A DNA stretch of 64,000 bases from Anaerolineales bacterium (GCA_020850595.1 JADZEK010000005.1:1-64000); one strand, 5' to 3'; counted from the stretch's first letter, positions 50,360 through 59,152 are shown. Notes: generated by a model not told the origin, from the sequence alone. Program-made: numbers and translations.

Positions 50360-51466
50360 TCAGCCCGCCTTGTTCCGTTGCAGCATGCTGATGGCCGCCT
50401 TCATATACCCCAGCGCAAACGCCATGCCCGCATGCCACGGCGCGGCGCAGGCCATCTGCGGCGTGTGGTCGGGGATCAGCACGCCGTCGTAGCCGTTTTT
50501 GTCCAGGATGCTCAGCAGCCGCAGCATGTCGGTGTCGCCTTCATCCACGAAGGTCTCGTAATAGTGCGGCACCCGGCCGCGCACATTCCGAAAGTGCACA
50601 TAGCCCACGCGGCCCAGCGCGCTCACGGCGTCCACCGTGGCGTATAGGTCGTCGTCGGAGGCGCTCCCCGCCATCTCGCGCATCGTGCCCACGCACATCT
50701 CCAGCGTGTTGGCCGGGCTGGGGTTGAGCTCCAGGATGTGCTGGTAGCGTTCCAGGGTGTACGCCAGGCGGTGCTGGCCGCGGAAGACCGGCATCGGCGG
50801 GTCATCCGGGTGCAGCGCCAGTTTCACGCCCGCTGCCTCGGCCACCGGCGTCATAGTGCTCAGGAACTCGGTGAAGCGCGCCTGTATCTCAACGTCGGAA
50901 ACCGGCGGCAGGACATGCGCCGTGTCAGCCGGGTTGAACTGCTCCGCGTCGTAGACCATATTCCACACCATGCCCGCCGGGATGGGCGTTTCCGGCGCGT
51001 TGGCCTGGTTGTACCCCGCCGACATCGCCCCGCCGCGCGCCTCCGGTGTGTATTGGTGGCCCCACACCCCCGCGATGCTGAAATAGTAGCCCATCACCGG
51101 GATGCCCACCCGCCCCATGTCGCGGATGATTTGCTTCAGGCGCTCATACTGGGCGGCTTTGCGCGGCCCGTCGAGCAAAATGTCGTACCAGTCGCCGGGG
51201 GCGAAATTCTCCAGCGCCGCCAACTCCAGCCCTTCCGCGTTCACCAGCGCCTTAAGGTCGCGCAGCCCCTCGTACGTCCAGATCGGGTCGTTGGCCGCGC
51301 CGTAACCGTGGCCCGCCGCCTTGCCGTGCTGGGCCATCACCCGCTCGGCCGTTGGGCTGGCCGGGGCGGGCATGTGCGCCACGATGTGCGTGGCCCCGGC
51401 TTGCTTGGCGAAGCGCACCTCGTTCGCCGTGAACATATTGCGGTACAGCCCCATCCCCAGTTTCAT
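50360..51466 (-). CDS. Mannonate-dehydratase (UxuA)-like TIM-barrel enzyme, copy 1
   Basis: 368 aa. The HPDDPP motif (LALHPDDPPMP), YVHFRNVRG, VDEGDTDM and LIPDHTPQM follow the metal-binding pattern of UxuA, which dehydrates mannonate in glucuronate degradation. The N-terminus (MKLGMGLYRNMFTANEVRFAKQAGATHIVAHM) fits the family. Start ATG 51466 has AGGAG 7 nt upstream. It is the first enzyme gene after the permeases in unit D, and has a paralogue at 60440. Confidence 0.8.
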   Translation of the reverse strand: MKLGMGLYRNMFTANEVRFAKQAGATHIVAHMPAPASPTAERVMAQHGKAAGHGYGAANDPIWTYEGLRDLKALVNAEGLELAALENFAPGDWYDILLDGPRKAAQYERLKQIIRDMGRVGIPVMGYYFSIAGVWGHQYTPEARGGAMSAGYNQANAPETPIPAGMVWNMVYDAEQFNPADTAHVLPPVSDVEIQARFTEFLSTMTPVAEAAGVKLALHPDDPPMPVFRGQHRLAYTLERYQHILELNPSPANTLEMCVGTMREMAGSASDDDLYATVDAVSALGRVGYVHFRNVRGRVPHYYETFVDEGDTDMLRLLSILDKNGYDGVLIPDHTPQMACAAPWHAGMAFALGYMKAAISMLQRNKAG

Positions 51467-51497
51467 CGTCTCACTCCTGTTACGCCCCCCTAACACG

Positions 51498-51576
51498 CAC
51501 ACCGGGGCAGGCGGGCGGCGTTGGCTCTCGCCGGCGCCCGCTGCCCCGGTGTGGGGGGTTCGGCGGTGTTCCGCCG
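51498..51576 (-). promoter_or_regulatory. Strong intercistronic hairpins between the permease and UxuA-like genes
   Basis: A 19-bp stem with one bulge pairs 51498-51517 with 51535-51553. Next to it, a 6-bp hairpin pairs 51561-51566 with 51571-51576, just behind the permease stop. No T-run follows on the - strand. Such stems often stabilise upstream message or partly attenuate downstream genes; here that would set transport versus catabolic gene levels (inference). Confidence 0.5.
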
Positions 51577-51583
51577 CCGGGTG

Positions 51584-52474
51584 CTAGCCCTTAAGACCGC
51601 TGTTGACCAACCCCTGCACGAAATAGCGCTGCAGCAAGAAGTAGACCGCCGCCGGCGGCCAGAGAGCCATGAAGGCGCGCAGCATTTCAGCCGGGTAATT
51701 CGTCGCGCCCAGGGGCGTCGGCGAAAAATCAGACAGGACAATGCTTTGCATGCGCAGCGCGATCGGGTACAACTCAGGATGCCCCGACACCGTGTACAGC
51801 GGCCATAGGTAATCGTTCCAGATGCCCAAGAAGGTGAAGATCACCAGCACCACGATGGGCGGCTTGAGCAGCGGGCCGTAAACCTGGAAGATGATGGTGA
51901 AGATACCGGCCCCGTCCATCTTGGCCGCGTCCTCGTACTCCGTCGGCAGCATATCGAAGCTCTGCTTGAGTAGGAAGATGGCAAAGACCGGCACCCAGCC
52001 GCCGATAAACAGCACCTGCCACTTCCCAATCCAGCCGGTGCCGCCCTGGCCCAGGAGGTTGTTGCCGCCCGCCAGCGGCCACCAGGCCATCTGCAGGTAG
52101 GCGGGCACCAGCATTAGAATGCCGGGCATGACCATGCCGGAGAGGAACAGCAAGAACACGCGGTTCTTGCCGGGGAACTTCATCTTCGAGAAGATGTAGC
52201 CGCCCACCAGCCCCACGATCACCGTCACCAAAATGTAAAACCCCACCCGAATGAGGGTGAAAATATACGACTCACCCACCCCGGCGCCCAGCGCCCGGTT
52301 AAACATATCCAGGTTGAGCGTGTTCGGGATCGGCAGGAACACCGCCTCCAGGAAGCGGCGATTATCGGTGAATGTCCCTAGCGCCATGAACAGCACCGGG
52401 TAAATCATGATGAAGCTGGAAACGATCAGGAAGACGTAAGTCAACGTGCGGCCGATCAGGAACCGTTGTCGCAT
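51584..52474 (-). CDS. ABC sugar importer permease (UgpE/MalG type)
   Basis: 296 aa with about six transmembrane segments, starting LIGRTLTYVFLIVSSFIMIYPVLF. The EAA loop that docks the ATPase is EYEDAAKMDGAG. It is the second permease of a CUT1-type importer. No ATPase gene (MalK/UgpC type) is in the window, so the system probably uses a shared ATPase encoded elsewhere. It lies 24 nt after the other permease gene. Confidence 0.92.
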   Translation of the reverse strand: MRQRFLIGRTLTYVFLIVSSFIMIYPVLFMALGTFTDNRRFLEAVFLPIPNTLNLDMFNRALGAGVGESYIFTLIRVGFYILVTVIVGLVGGYIFSKMKFPGKNRVFLLFLSGMVMPGILMLVPAYLQMAWWPLAGGNNLLGQGGTGWIGKWQVLFIGGWVPVFAIFLLKQSFDMLPTEYEDAAKMDGAGIFTIIFQVYGPLLKPPIVVLVIFTFLGIWNDYLWPLYTVSGHPELYPIALRMQSIVLSDFSPTPLGATNYPAEMLRAFMALWPPAAVYFLLQRYFVQGLVNSGLKG

Positions 52475-52498
52475 GGTCGGGACTCCCGTATACCGGCG

Positions 52499-53455
52499 CT
52501 ACACGCCGTACTGCTTGCGATACTCGTTCAACGTCCACCCGATAAACACCAGCAGCAGCAAGAACAACACCAGCGATTGGGCCGTCCCCAGGCCGAACTC
52601 CAGCGCCGCAAACGAATCGTTCTGGATGCTGTACACCAGCGTGTAGGTCATGAAGTTCGGGCCGCCCGAACTGATAATCTTCGGCACCTCCCACATCTGC
52701 ATCGAGCCGATCATGCCCGTCACCGCGATAAAGAGCAGCACCGGCACCATCTGCGGGATGGTGATATAGCGCAACAACTGGGACTCATTCGCGCCGTCAA
52801 TCTTCGCCGCGTCGTACAGGTTCTCGTCAATCCCCTGCAAGCCGGCCAGGAAAAAGATCACCGGGCCGCCAATCCCCTGCCACACCACGAACAGCACGCC
52901 GATAATGGGCATCCAGAACGGGTCTTGAACCCAGTTCACCGGCGGAATCCCGAGCCGGCCAATGAGCATGTTCAGCACCCCTTGCGACGACCCGGCCAGA
53001 TAAATGCGCAAGAGCAGGGCCACCACCGCGCCGGAGAAAACCGACGGCAAATACCACATGGTGCGGAAGACGCCCTTGAACTTGATATTCTGATTCAGCA
53101 GCAGCGCCACCGAAAAACCGCCGACGATATTGAGCGTCAGGATGGCGATGGCATACAGCACCGTCCGCCCGATGACTTTCAGGTAGAACCAGTTTTGGTA
53201 GTCCGAGAAGATCAGCTTGAGGTTGCGCAGGCCCACAAATGTCGGGGGCGAGATAATGTTCCACTCAGTAAAGCTCATGCCAACCAAGAACAACAGCGGC
53301 ACGAAGGTCATGATGATGAAATAGACCGCCATCGGGCCGACAAACGCCCAGGCCACCAGGGACTGCTTATTCCTGAAGAACCACTGGCGCAGGCGCGCGG
53401 CCCCCTGCCTGTTGGGTTCAGCCAAAACAGCCGGCTGCTGTGCGTTGATGTCCAT
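52499..53455 (-). CDS. ABC sugar importer permease (UgpA/MalF type)
   Basis: 318 aa with about six transmembrane segments (AWAFVGPMAVYFIIMTFVPLLFL first). The EAA loop reads NLYDAAKIDGANESQ. Start chosen at ATG 53455 (MDINAQQPAVLAEPN), with GGGAG about 8 nt upstream; an ATG six codons earlier is possible. It is separated from the binding-protein gene by a 229-nt gap containing a strong hairpin. Confidence 0.92.
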   Translation of the reverse strand: MDINAQQPAVLAEPNRQGAARLRQWFFRNKQSLVAWAFVGPMAVYFIIMTFVPLLFLVGMSFTEWNIISPPTFVGLRNLKLIFSDYQNWFYLKVIGRTVLYAIAILTLNIVGGFSVALLLNQNIKFKGVFRTMWYLPSVFSGAVVALLLRIYLAGSSQGVLNMLIGRLGIPPVNWVQDPFWMPIIGVLFVVWQGIGGPVIFFLAGLQGIDENLYDAAKIDGANESQLLRYITIPQMVPVLLFIAVTGMIGSMQMWEVPKIISSGGPNFMTYTLVYSIQNDSFAALEFGLGTAQSLVLFLLLLVFIGWTLNEYRKQYGV

Positions 53456-53627
53456 TACTCGGCTCCCGTGCAAGAACTACCTAAGGACGCGCGTTGTGGG
53501 CGGCGGGCGTGCGGGGGAGGGCAACCGGCCAAGGGGTCGCTCGACGTGCGCGCAGACCAAACTTGGCAGCGAGACAGGGTTGTACGGCGAGGGCTGCGAC
53601 CGAGAGTACCCACCAAGCCGAAAGGCG

Positions 53628-53663
53628 CGCCCGGCCCCGCCTTTTTTGAAGCGGGGCCGGGCG
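53628..53663 (-). promoter_or_regulatory. Hairpin between the binding-protein gene and the permease genes
   Basis: A perfect 13-bp stem pairs 53628-53640 with 53651-53663, with a 10-nt loop, directly after the binding-protein stop. Comparable stems in malE-malF-type gaps lower expression of the permeases relative to the binding protein. No T-run follows on the - strand. The remaining gap (53456-53627) shows no gene. Confidence 0.55.
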
Positions 53664-53684
53664 GTTCAGGCTGGTAAATCAGGA

Positions 53685-55140
53685 CTAGCCGGACTTCGTG
53701 ACCAGGCCTTCGATGGTGGTCTGGATGGTATCCAGTTCCGCCTGGATGGCCGCCTTGTCGAGCTTGCCCTTCCAGATGCGGCCGTACATGTCGTTCCAGG
53801 CCTGCCAGATGCGCGAGCCGTTCTTCGGCCAGCCGGGCAGCGGGCCGGAGCCGCCTTCCAGCAGCACGCGCATGGTGATGCGCACGATGTTCTTGGCGGT
53901 GTCGGTGGCGTAGCCGCCCAGCTTGTCGTAGGTCTCGTACTGCTCCAGCAGCGACTTCAGCGCCGGGAGCCAGATGCCGGCGTTGTTCGCCAGCCAGGCC
54001 TGGGCATCCGGGTTGGTCGTGGTCTGCTCGACCAGCTCGATCGCCATGTCTGGGTTCGGGCCGCCCTTCAGCGGCGACTCGATGTCGTTGCCGATGACGA
54101 TGGTGGCCGGCTTGCCGTTCGGGGGCAGCGGGAACTCGATGGCCGTGGCGTTGATGTTGCCCGCGCCGACCGAAGTCGCGTCGTTGTTCCACCCGGGCTT
54201 CAGGGCGATCACGCCGTCATTGAACAACTGGCCCGACCCGCCTTCGCTCTCCGACTGCAAGATCAGGTTCTCGGTCGAAGACCACATCAGGTCGTTGTGG
54301 AAGACCCAGGTGTCGGCCGCGCCTTCGATGTTGGCGCTGGGCACGCCCAGGTTCGAGCCGAGCGGGGCGTTGTTCGAGTTGAACCAGTTCAGGATGCGCA
54401 TGGCCTGGCCGTACGAGTCACCGCCCGGGCCATACGTGTAGTAGGCCGTGTTGCCCCACTTGTCGCTGCTGTTGACTTCCTGGATGGCGCGGGCCAGGTC
54501 AACCAGCTCGTCCCAGGTCTTGGGCAGGTTCTCGGGGTCCCGACCCGCCGCTTCCACCTTGTCCAGGTTGACGAACAGCACGTCCGCGCCCGAGCTCTTC
54601 GCCAGGCCGTAGGTTTGACCGTCCTTGGTGGCGCCGGCGATCGTGCCATCGGCGAACAGGGCGACCTTGTCGGCGGCGACCGGCGCGAACACGCCCAGCT
54701 GCAAGCTGCACGAACTCATTCACGTACGCTTCGCCGTAGGTGGTATCGGGGATGATACCGGCGGCGAGGCCCATCAGTTGGTTCTGGCGCAGGTCCCAGT
54801 CCCAGCTGTGGGTGGAGATCTTCAAGGTGATGCCGGGGTGAGCGTCCACGAACGGCACGAACTTGGCAATCGCCAGGCCGCCCCAGTTCCAGTTCTTCTT
54901 GAAGAATTCGTTCTCCGGGTCTTGCTTCCAGCCGGCGGCCAGGGCGGCCAAATCGGGGATGTCCGTGTTCCACCAGACGTCCATCACCACCGGAGCGGGC
55001 GCCTCGGTGGGGGCCACCACGGCGTCGGTCGGCGCCGCCGTGGGGGTTGCCTGGGGGGCGCAGGCGGCCAGCAGGCTTGCGCCCGCGGCGACGCCCGCCG
55101 CCTTGATGAAATCGCGCCTCGAGACCAATTTCCTATCCAT
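53685..55140 (-). pseudogene. ABC sugar-binding lipoprotein, frameshifted by a 7-bp tandem duplication
   Basis: The start (ATG 55140, AAGGAGGAG upstream) encodes a Tat-type lipoprotein signal: SRRDFIKAAG, then LLAAC as lipobox. The mature N-terminal part reads VVMDVWWNTDIPDLAALAAGWK and continues to VNEFVQL. There the frame is lost at a perfect tandem copy AGCTGCA-AGCTGCA (54697-54710); from LGVFAPVAADKV onward the other frame gives a normal extracellular solute-binding protein to the stop at 53685. Removing one 7-bp copy restores a 482-aa protein. It may be a true mutation, a variant subpopulation or an assembly error. It would be the sugar receptor of the importer. Confidence 0.85.
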
Positions 55141-55552
55141 GTGCTTGCTCTCCTCCTTGATATGCGGCCCCAATCGTTTGGTCGGAGCTTAATCCAGCGT
55201 GCCCTGCCAGCCACGCCGGGTCAAGAACACGTGACAGATGCCCGCTCGGTCAACCATTTTCCCCGCTTAACCCCACATGGGGCACCTGCGCCGTCCTTGC
55301 GCCCATCTGGGTGTTCGCGCCGCTATTTCTATTATCCCCGTGCGGACATCTCTAAGACGCTAGCATACTGATATTCGAAAAAATGTCAACTCATAATACC
55401 TAAGCTGTCAAATCGAAGCACCCTCGGCGCTAACCAAAACCCCGATTGCTCCTATCGCAAAATCGTTTATACTGCCCTCCGGGCTGGGCCGCCCCCTTCC
55501 TGGGCGGCCCAGCCGGCGATCATCTACCCCATTCTAGGTCAATTCCGGTGCC
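55141..55552. promoter_or_regulatory. 412-nt divergent region: importer promoter and chaperonin-like gene leader
   Basis: On the - strand TTGACA (55389-55384), 16 bp, TATGCT (55367-55362) is a good promoter for unit D; a second TTGACA (55411-55406) lies 22 bp upstream and may be an operator half-site. On the + strand TTGCTC (55446-55451), 16 bp, TATACT (55468-55473) precedes the chaperonin-like gene, whose leader starts with a 13-bp stem (55482-55494 with 55502-55514, loop CCTTCCT). It is not a CIRCE element. No gene is present. Confidence 0.55.
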
Positions 55553-57232
55553 ATGACGAAACTCCCTGCTGGTGTTCCGGCTCTCAAGGGGCGCAAGCAC
55601 GCGCCGCGCAAGCCCCGCACCCCCACCGTGGTGGCGCAGCCCCGCACCTACCGCGCCCTGCGCCGCGGCCTCAACCTGCTGGCCAATGCCGTGCGGCCCA
55701 CCCTCGGCCCCCTGCCGCGCCTGGTGCTCATGGAGAAGCTCCGGCGCGACTTCGCCCCCGAAATCCTGGACGACGGCGCCGCCATCGCCCGCCGCATCAT
55801 TCAGATCAACCCGCGCAGCCCCGATGTGGGCGCCATGCTCATCCGCCAGGCGTTGTGGAAGATGCACACCGAGGCCGGCGACGGCGCCGTGACCATGGCC
55901 GTCATGTATCAAGTCATCGTCAATGAAGGCATCCGCGCCGTCACCGTCATGGGCCACAACGCCATGCTCATCCGCCACGGTCTCGAGCGCGCGCTGCCCG
56001 CCGTGCTGGCTCACCTGCGGCAGAACGTCACGCCGCTGACGCGCAAGGAGCACTTCGCGGCCGTGGCGCTCGGCCTGGTGCAGAACGACCGCGAGCTGGC
56101 CGACATGCTGGGCGAGATTTTCGACATCGTCGGCACCGAGGGCCTGATCGTGGTGGAGAAGGGCAACCGGTCTGGCCTCGACCGCGAGTATGTCGATGGC
56201 ACCTTGTGGAACCTGAGCGGCTGGTTCTCTCGCCGCATGATCACCGACGCGGCTGAAGAACGCACCATTTTCGAGGACGCCGCGCTGCTCATCAGCAACG
56301 TCGAACTGAAAGAGCCGGAAGAACTGATCCCCACGCTCGAGAAGTGCGTGAAAGCCGGCGTGAAGAAACTGGTCATCGTGGCCGCCGGCCTGGGCGACCG
56401 TGTCATCGGCCTGCTGGTCAACAACAACCAGGCCAAGACCATCGAGACGCTCGCCGTGCGCACGCCGCGCGTCGGCGAAAAACAGCACGTGGCCGCCATT
56501 GAAGACCTGGCCGTGCTGACCGGCGGGCGGCCCTTCTACGCCGCCACCAAGCGCCAGTTTCTAGATTTCGACGTGGCCGACCTGGGCTATGCGCGCCGCG
56601 TGTGGGCCACCCGCAGTCAGTTGGGCCTGTTTGGCGGCAAGGGCGACCCGCGCCAGATTCGCCAGCACCAAATTGCGCTGCGCGCCCAACTGCCGCATGC
56701 CGAAGGTGACTTCGACGAGCGTATGCTCCGTGAGCGCATCGGCCGCCTGGCGGGCGGCACGGCCATCCTGCGCGTGGGGGGCTATACCGAGGCCGAGATC
56801 GAAGCGCGCACTGCCACGGCCGAGCGCGCCGTCACCAGCCTGCGCGGCGCGGTGAAGTCGGGCGTGGTCGTCGGCGGCGGCGCCGCCCTGATCGCGGCCC
56901 GCGCTGCCCTGGCCGGCCTGCCCGCCGCCAATGATGACGAAGCCGCCGCCTACCGCCTCCTGGCGCGCGCCCTCGAAGAACCGCTGCGCGTCATCGCTCG
57001 CAACTCCGGCGCCAACCCGGATGTGGTCGCCGACCATGTCAAAGCCGGCCCGCCCGATTTTGGCTTTGAGGCCCGCACGCGCCGGATCATCAACTTGCGC
57101 GAAGCCGGCATCATGGACTCGGTGGACACCCTGACCAAGGCGGTCGAAATCGCCGTGCGCGGGGCCGCCATGGCCCTCACCACCGACATCATCGTCCACC
57201 AGGCTGAACCCAGCGAATCCTTGGAGCCCTAG
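55553..57232 (+). CDS. GroEL-like chaperonin paralogue with a lost ATPase residue
   Basis: 559 aa, aligned to GroEL over most of its length but with a 25-residue basic N-terminal extension (LKGRKHAPRKPRTP). The ATP-binding PTLGPLP, ILDDG (Asp52 equivalent, residue 74) and GDGAVT (Asp87 equivalent, residue 110) are present. The hydrolytic Asp398 of GroEL is Arg425 here (TATAERAV in place of ARVEDAL). The C-terminal GGM tail of GroEL is missing (ends PSESLEP). It may bind nucleotide without normal turnover. It sits 9 nt before a beta-propeller gene, and no groES is near. Not the housekeeping chaperonin. Confidence 0.85.
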   Translation: MTKLPAGVPALKGRKHAPRKPRTPTVVAQPRTYRALRRGLNLLANAVRPTLGPLPRLVLMEKLRRDFAPEILDDGAAIARRIIQINPRSPDVGAMLIRQALWKMHTEAGDGAVTMAVMYQVIVNEGIRAVTVMGHNAMLIRHGLERALPAVLAHLRQNVTPLTRKEHFAAVALGLVQNDRELADMLGEIFDIVGTEGLIVVEKGNRSGLDREYVDGTLWNLSGWFSRRMITDAAEERTIFEDAALLISNVELKEPEELIPTLEKCVKAGVKKLVIVAAGLGDRVIGLLVNNNQAKTIETLAVRTPRVGEKQHVAAIEDLAVLTGGRPFYAATKRQFLDFDVADLGYARRVWATRSQLGLFGGKGDPRQIRQHQIALRAQLPHAEGDFDERMLRERIGRLAGGTAILRVGGYTEAEIEARTATAERAVTSLRGAVKSGVVVGGGAALIAARAALAGLPAANDDEAAAYRLLARALEEPLRVIARNSGANPDVVADHVKAGPPDFGFEARTRRIINLREAGIMDSVDTLTKAVEIAVRGAAMALTTDIIVHQAEPSESLEP

Positions 57233-57241
57233 CAACCTGCC

Positions 57242-59116
57242 ATGCGAACCAAATCCAAAACGGCCCACTCGCAGCTCGCCCGCCTGGGCGGCCCCCCCGT
57301 GGGCACGGTCACGGCGCTGGGCGTGGCGCGCCAGGCCGGCGGCTATGTCGTCTTCGTCGGGTCGCGGGCCGGGCTGTTCCGCGCGGTTGCCGAGCCGGGC
57401 CGGCCGCCGGGGGCCTGGGAGCGTCTGGCCAACGCGCCGGTCGCCCTCCTGGCGCTGGCGGTGTCGCCGGCCTTCGCGCATGATCAACGCCTCGTGGCGG
57501 GCACGCTCACCGGCCTGCATTACTCCACCGACGGCGGCGAGACCTGGCGCGCCTCGGCCATGCCCATGACCGAGACCACCATCACCACCCTGGTCTGTTC
57601 GCCGCACTACCCCCAAGACAGCCTCATCTTGGCCGGCACGCTCGAAGACGGCGTCTACTACTCGCCCGACCGCGGCGCGCAATTCGTCGCCAAGAGCTTT
57701 GGCCTGCTCGACGCCTCGGTGCTTTCCATTGCCTTCTCGCCCGATTTCGCGCAGGATGCCACCGTCTTCCTCGGCGCCGAAACCACCGCCTACTACAGCT
57801 ACAACGGCGGCCTGGCCTGGAAAGACCTGCACTTCCCCAGCGAACTGGCCCCGGTGCTCAGCCTGGCTGTCTCGGCCGGCTTCGCCGCTGATCGCACCCT
57901 CTACGCCGGCACCGAGCAGCACGGCCTGCACGTCAGCGCCGACGCCGGGCAGACCTGGCAGCCGCTGCCCCTGCCCGCCGCGACGGTGAACGCCCTGGCC
58001 GCGGCCCCCGGTGAACTGCTGGCGGCCACCGAAGCCGGCCTGCTGCGCTCCACCGACGGCGGCCACACCTGGGCCGCCTGGCTCGACCGGCCCAATGTGG
58101 TCGGCCTGGCCGCCGCGCCCGATGTGAGCGTGGCAGGCGCGGTCGAGCAGGGCGTCTGGCTGGCGGAGGGCCGTGAGGCCTGGCATGCCCTGCCGGGCCT
58201 CTCGGCGCGCTCCATGCTCGGCTTGGCCCTTGCCCCCAACTACGATCGCCGGCCCGTGGCCTTCATGTACGGCCCGCAAGAAGGCCTATGGCGCACGACC
58301 GACGGCGGGCAGACCTGGGCTAGCCTGGAAGACAAACTGCCCAGCCTCGACATCGCGGCGCTGGCCATCTCGCCCAAGTTCGCCCAAGACCAGATCGTCG
58401 TGGCAGCCGCGCTGGAGGGGCTGTCGCTGAGCGCCGACGGCGGCGACACCTGGGAAAAGCGCGCCGACCCGCCCGCCGACCTCGTCGCCTACTCACCCGG
58501 CGGGCAACTGCTGCTGGCGAGCTTCCCGGCCGCCGGGCTGCGCGCCAGCGTGGACCACGGCCAGAACTGGCTGCCCTTCCCCGGCCCGTGGGATCAGGCC
58601 GGCAAGCTGGCGGCGCTGGCCGTAAGTGACACCGGCCACTTCTATATTGCCTACCTCGAAGGCGTGGGCGAGAGCCTGGCGCTCTACCACGGCCAGCCCA
58701 AGCAATTGGAGAAGGCGCTCACCGAGCCGGTGGCCCGCAATGCGGTTGTGCTGTTGCACGTCCCCGCTGAGCCGGCCGCCGAGCGCCCCTGGTACCTGGC
58801 CGTGGGCCATCAGGTCTGGCGGCTGAGCGCCCGCGCCCAGGGCCGCGCCCCGGCCGCCGTGGCCGTGTTCGACCCCGCTGAGCACCGCGAGACGCTCATC
58901 ACGCTCACCGGCGGCGCGGGGCCGAATGGCCCGCTGCTGCTGGCCGGCACCGGCCGCCGCCTGTTCCAATCTACCGACGGCGGCGAGACCTGGGCCGAAG
59001 CCTTCAATTTCGGCCAGGACCGCGCCGTATCGGTGACGCTCTCGCCTGCCTTTGCTGCCGACCGCACCATCTACGTGCTGCTGCTGGGCGGCTCCCTGTG
59101 CCGCCTGAAGTTATAA
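57242..59116 (+). CDS. Asp-box (BNR-type) beta-propeller protein
   Basis: 624 aa, no signal peptide or membrane segment. About nine Asp-box repeats are seen, e.g. STDGGETW, SPDRGAQF, SYNGGLAW, SADAGQTW, STDGGHTW, TTDGGQTW, SADGGDTW, SVDHGQNW and STDGGETW, each followed by a hydrophobic strand; many spacers share SPxFAxDxxL. The protein probably forms a seven- to ten-bladed propeller, as in sialidases, sortilin ectodomains and photosystem assembly factors, but no sialidase residues are seen. It starts 9 nt after the chaperonin-like stop, so the pair is co-transcribed and may act together. Confidence 0.8.
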   Translation: MRTKSKTAHSQLARLGGPPVGTVTALGVARQAGGYVVFVGSRAGLFRAVAEPGRPPGAWERLANAPVALLALAVSPAFAHDQRLVAGTLTGLHYSTDGGETWRASAMPMTETTITTLVCSPHYPQDSLILAGTLEDGVYYSPDRGAQFVAKSFGLLDASVLSIAFSPDFAQDATVFLGAETTAYYSYNGGLAWKDLHFPSELAPVLSLAVSAGFAADRTLYAGTEQHGLHVSADAGQTWQPLPLPAATVNALAAAPGELLAATEAGLLRSTDGGHTWAAWLDRPNVVGLAAAPDVSVAGAVEQGVWLAEGREAWHALPGLSARSMLGLALAPNYDRRPVAFMYGPQEGLWRTTDGGQTWASLEDKLPSLDIAALAISPKFAQDQIVVAAALEGLSLSADGGDTWEKRADPPADLVAYSPGGQLLLASFPAAGLRASVDHGQNWLPFPGPWDQAGKLAALAVSDTGHFYIAYLEGVGESLALYHGQPKQLEKALTEPVARNAVVLLHVPAEPAAERPWYLAVGHQVWRLSARAQGRAPAAVAVFDPAEHRETLITLTGGAGPNGPLLLAGTGRRLFQSTDGGETWAEAFNFGQDRAVSVTLSPAFAADRTIYVLLLGGSLCRLKL

Positions 59117-59146
59117 CTCGCTCTGCGCCGCTGGCCGCTTTCGGCG

Positions 59147-59152
59147 TATAAT
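59147..59152 (+). promoter_or_regulatory. -10 element upstream of the lactonase gene
   Basis: Perfect TATAAT with an unclear -35; it would give a leader of about 140 nt to ATG 59302. The 185-nt gap holds no other feature that I can support. Confidence 0.45.

Noticed and set aside
54499..54720. Programmed frameshifting in the binding-protein gene
   Set aside because: There is no slippery heptamer or stop-plus-stem arrangement; the exact 7-bp duplication is a simpler explanation.
55380..55470. CIRCE element controlling the GroEL-like gene
   Set aside because: No TTAGCACTC-N9-GAGTGCTAA pattern is present.
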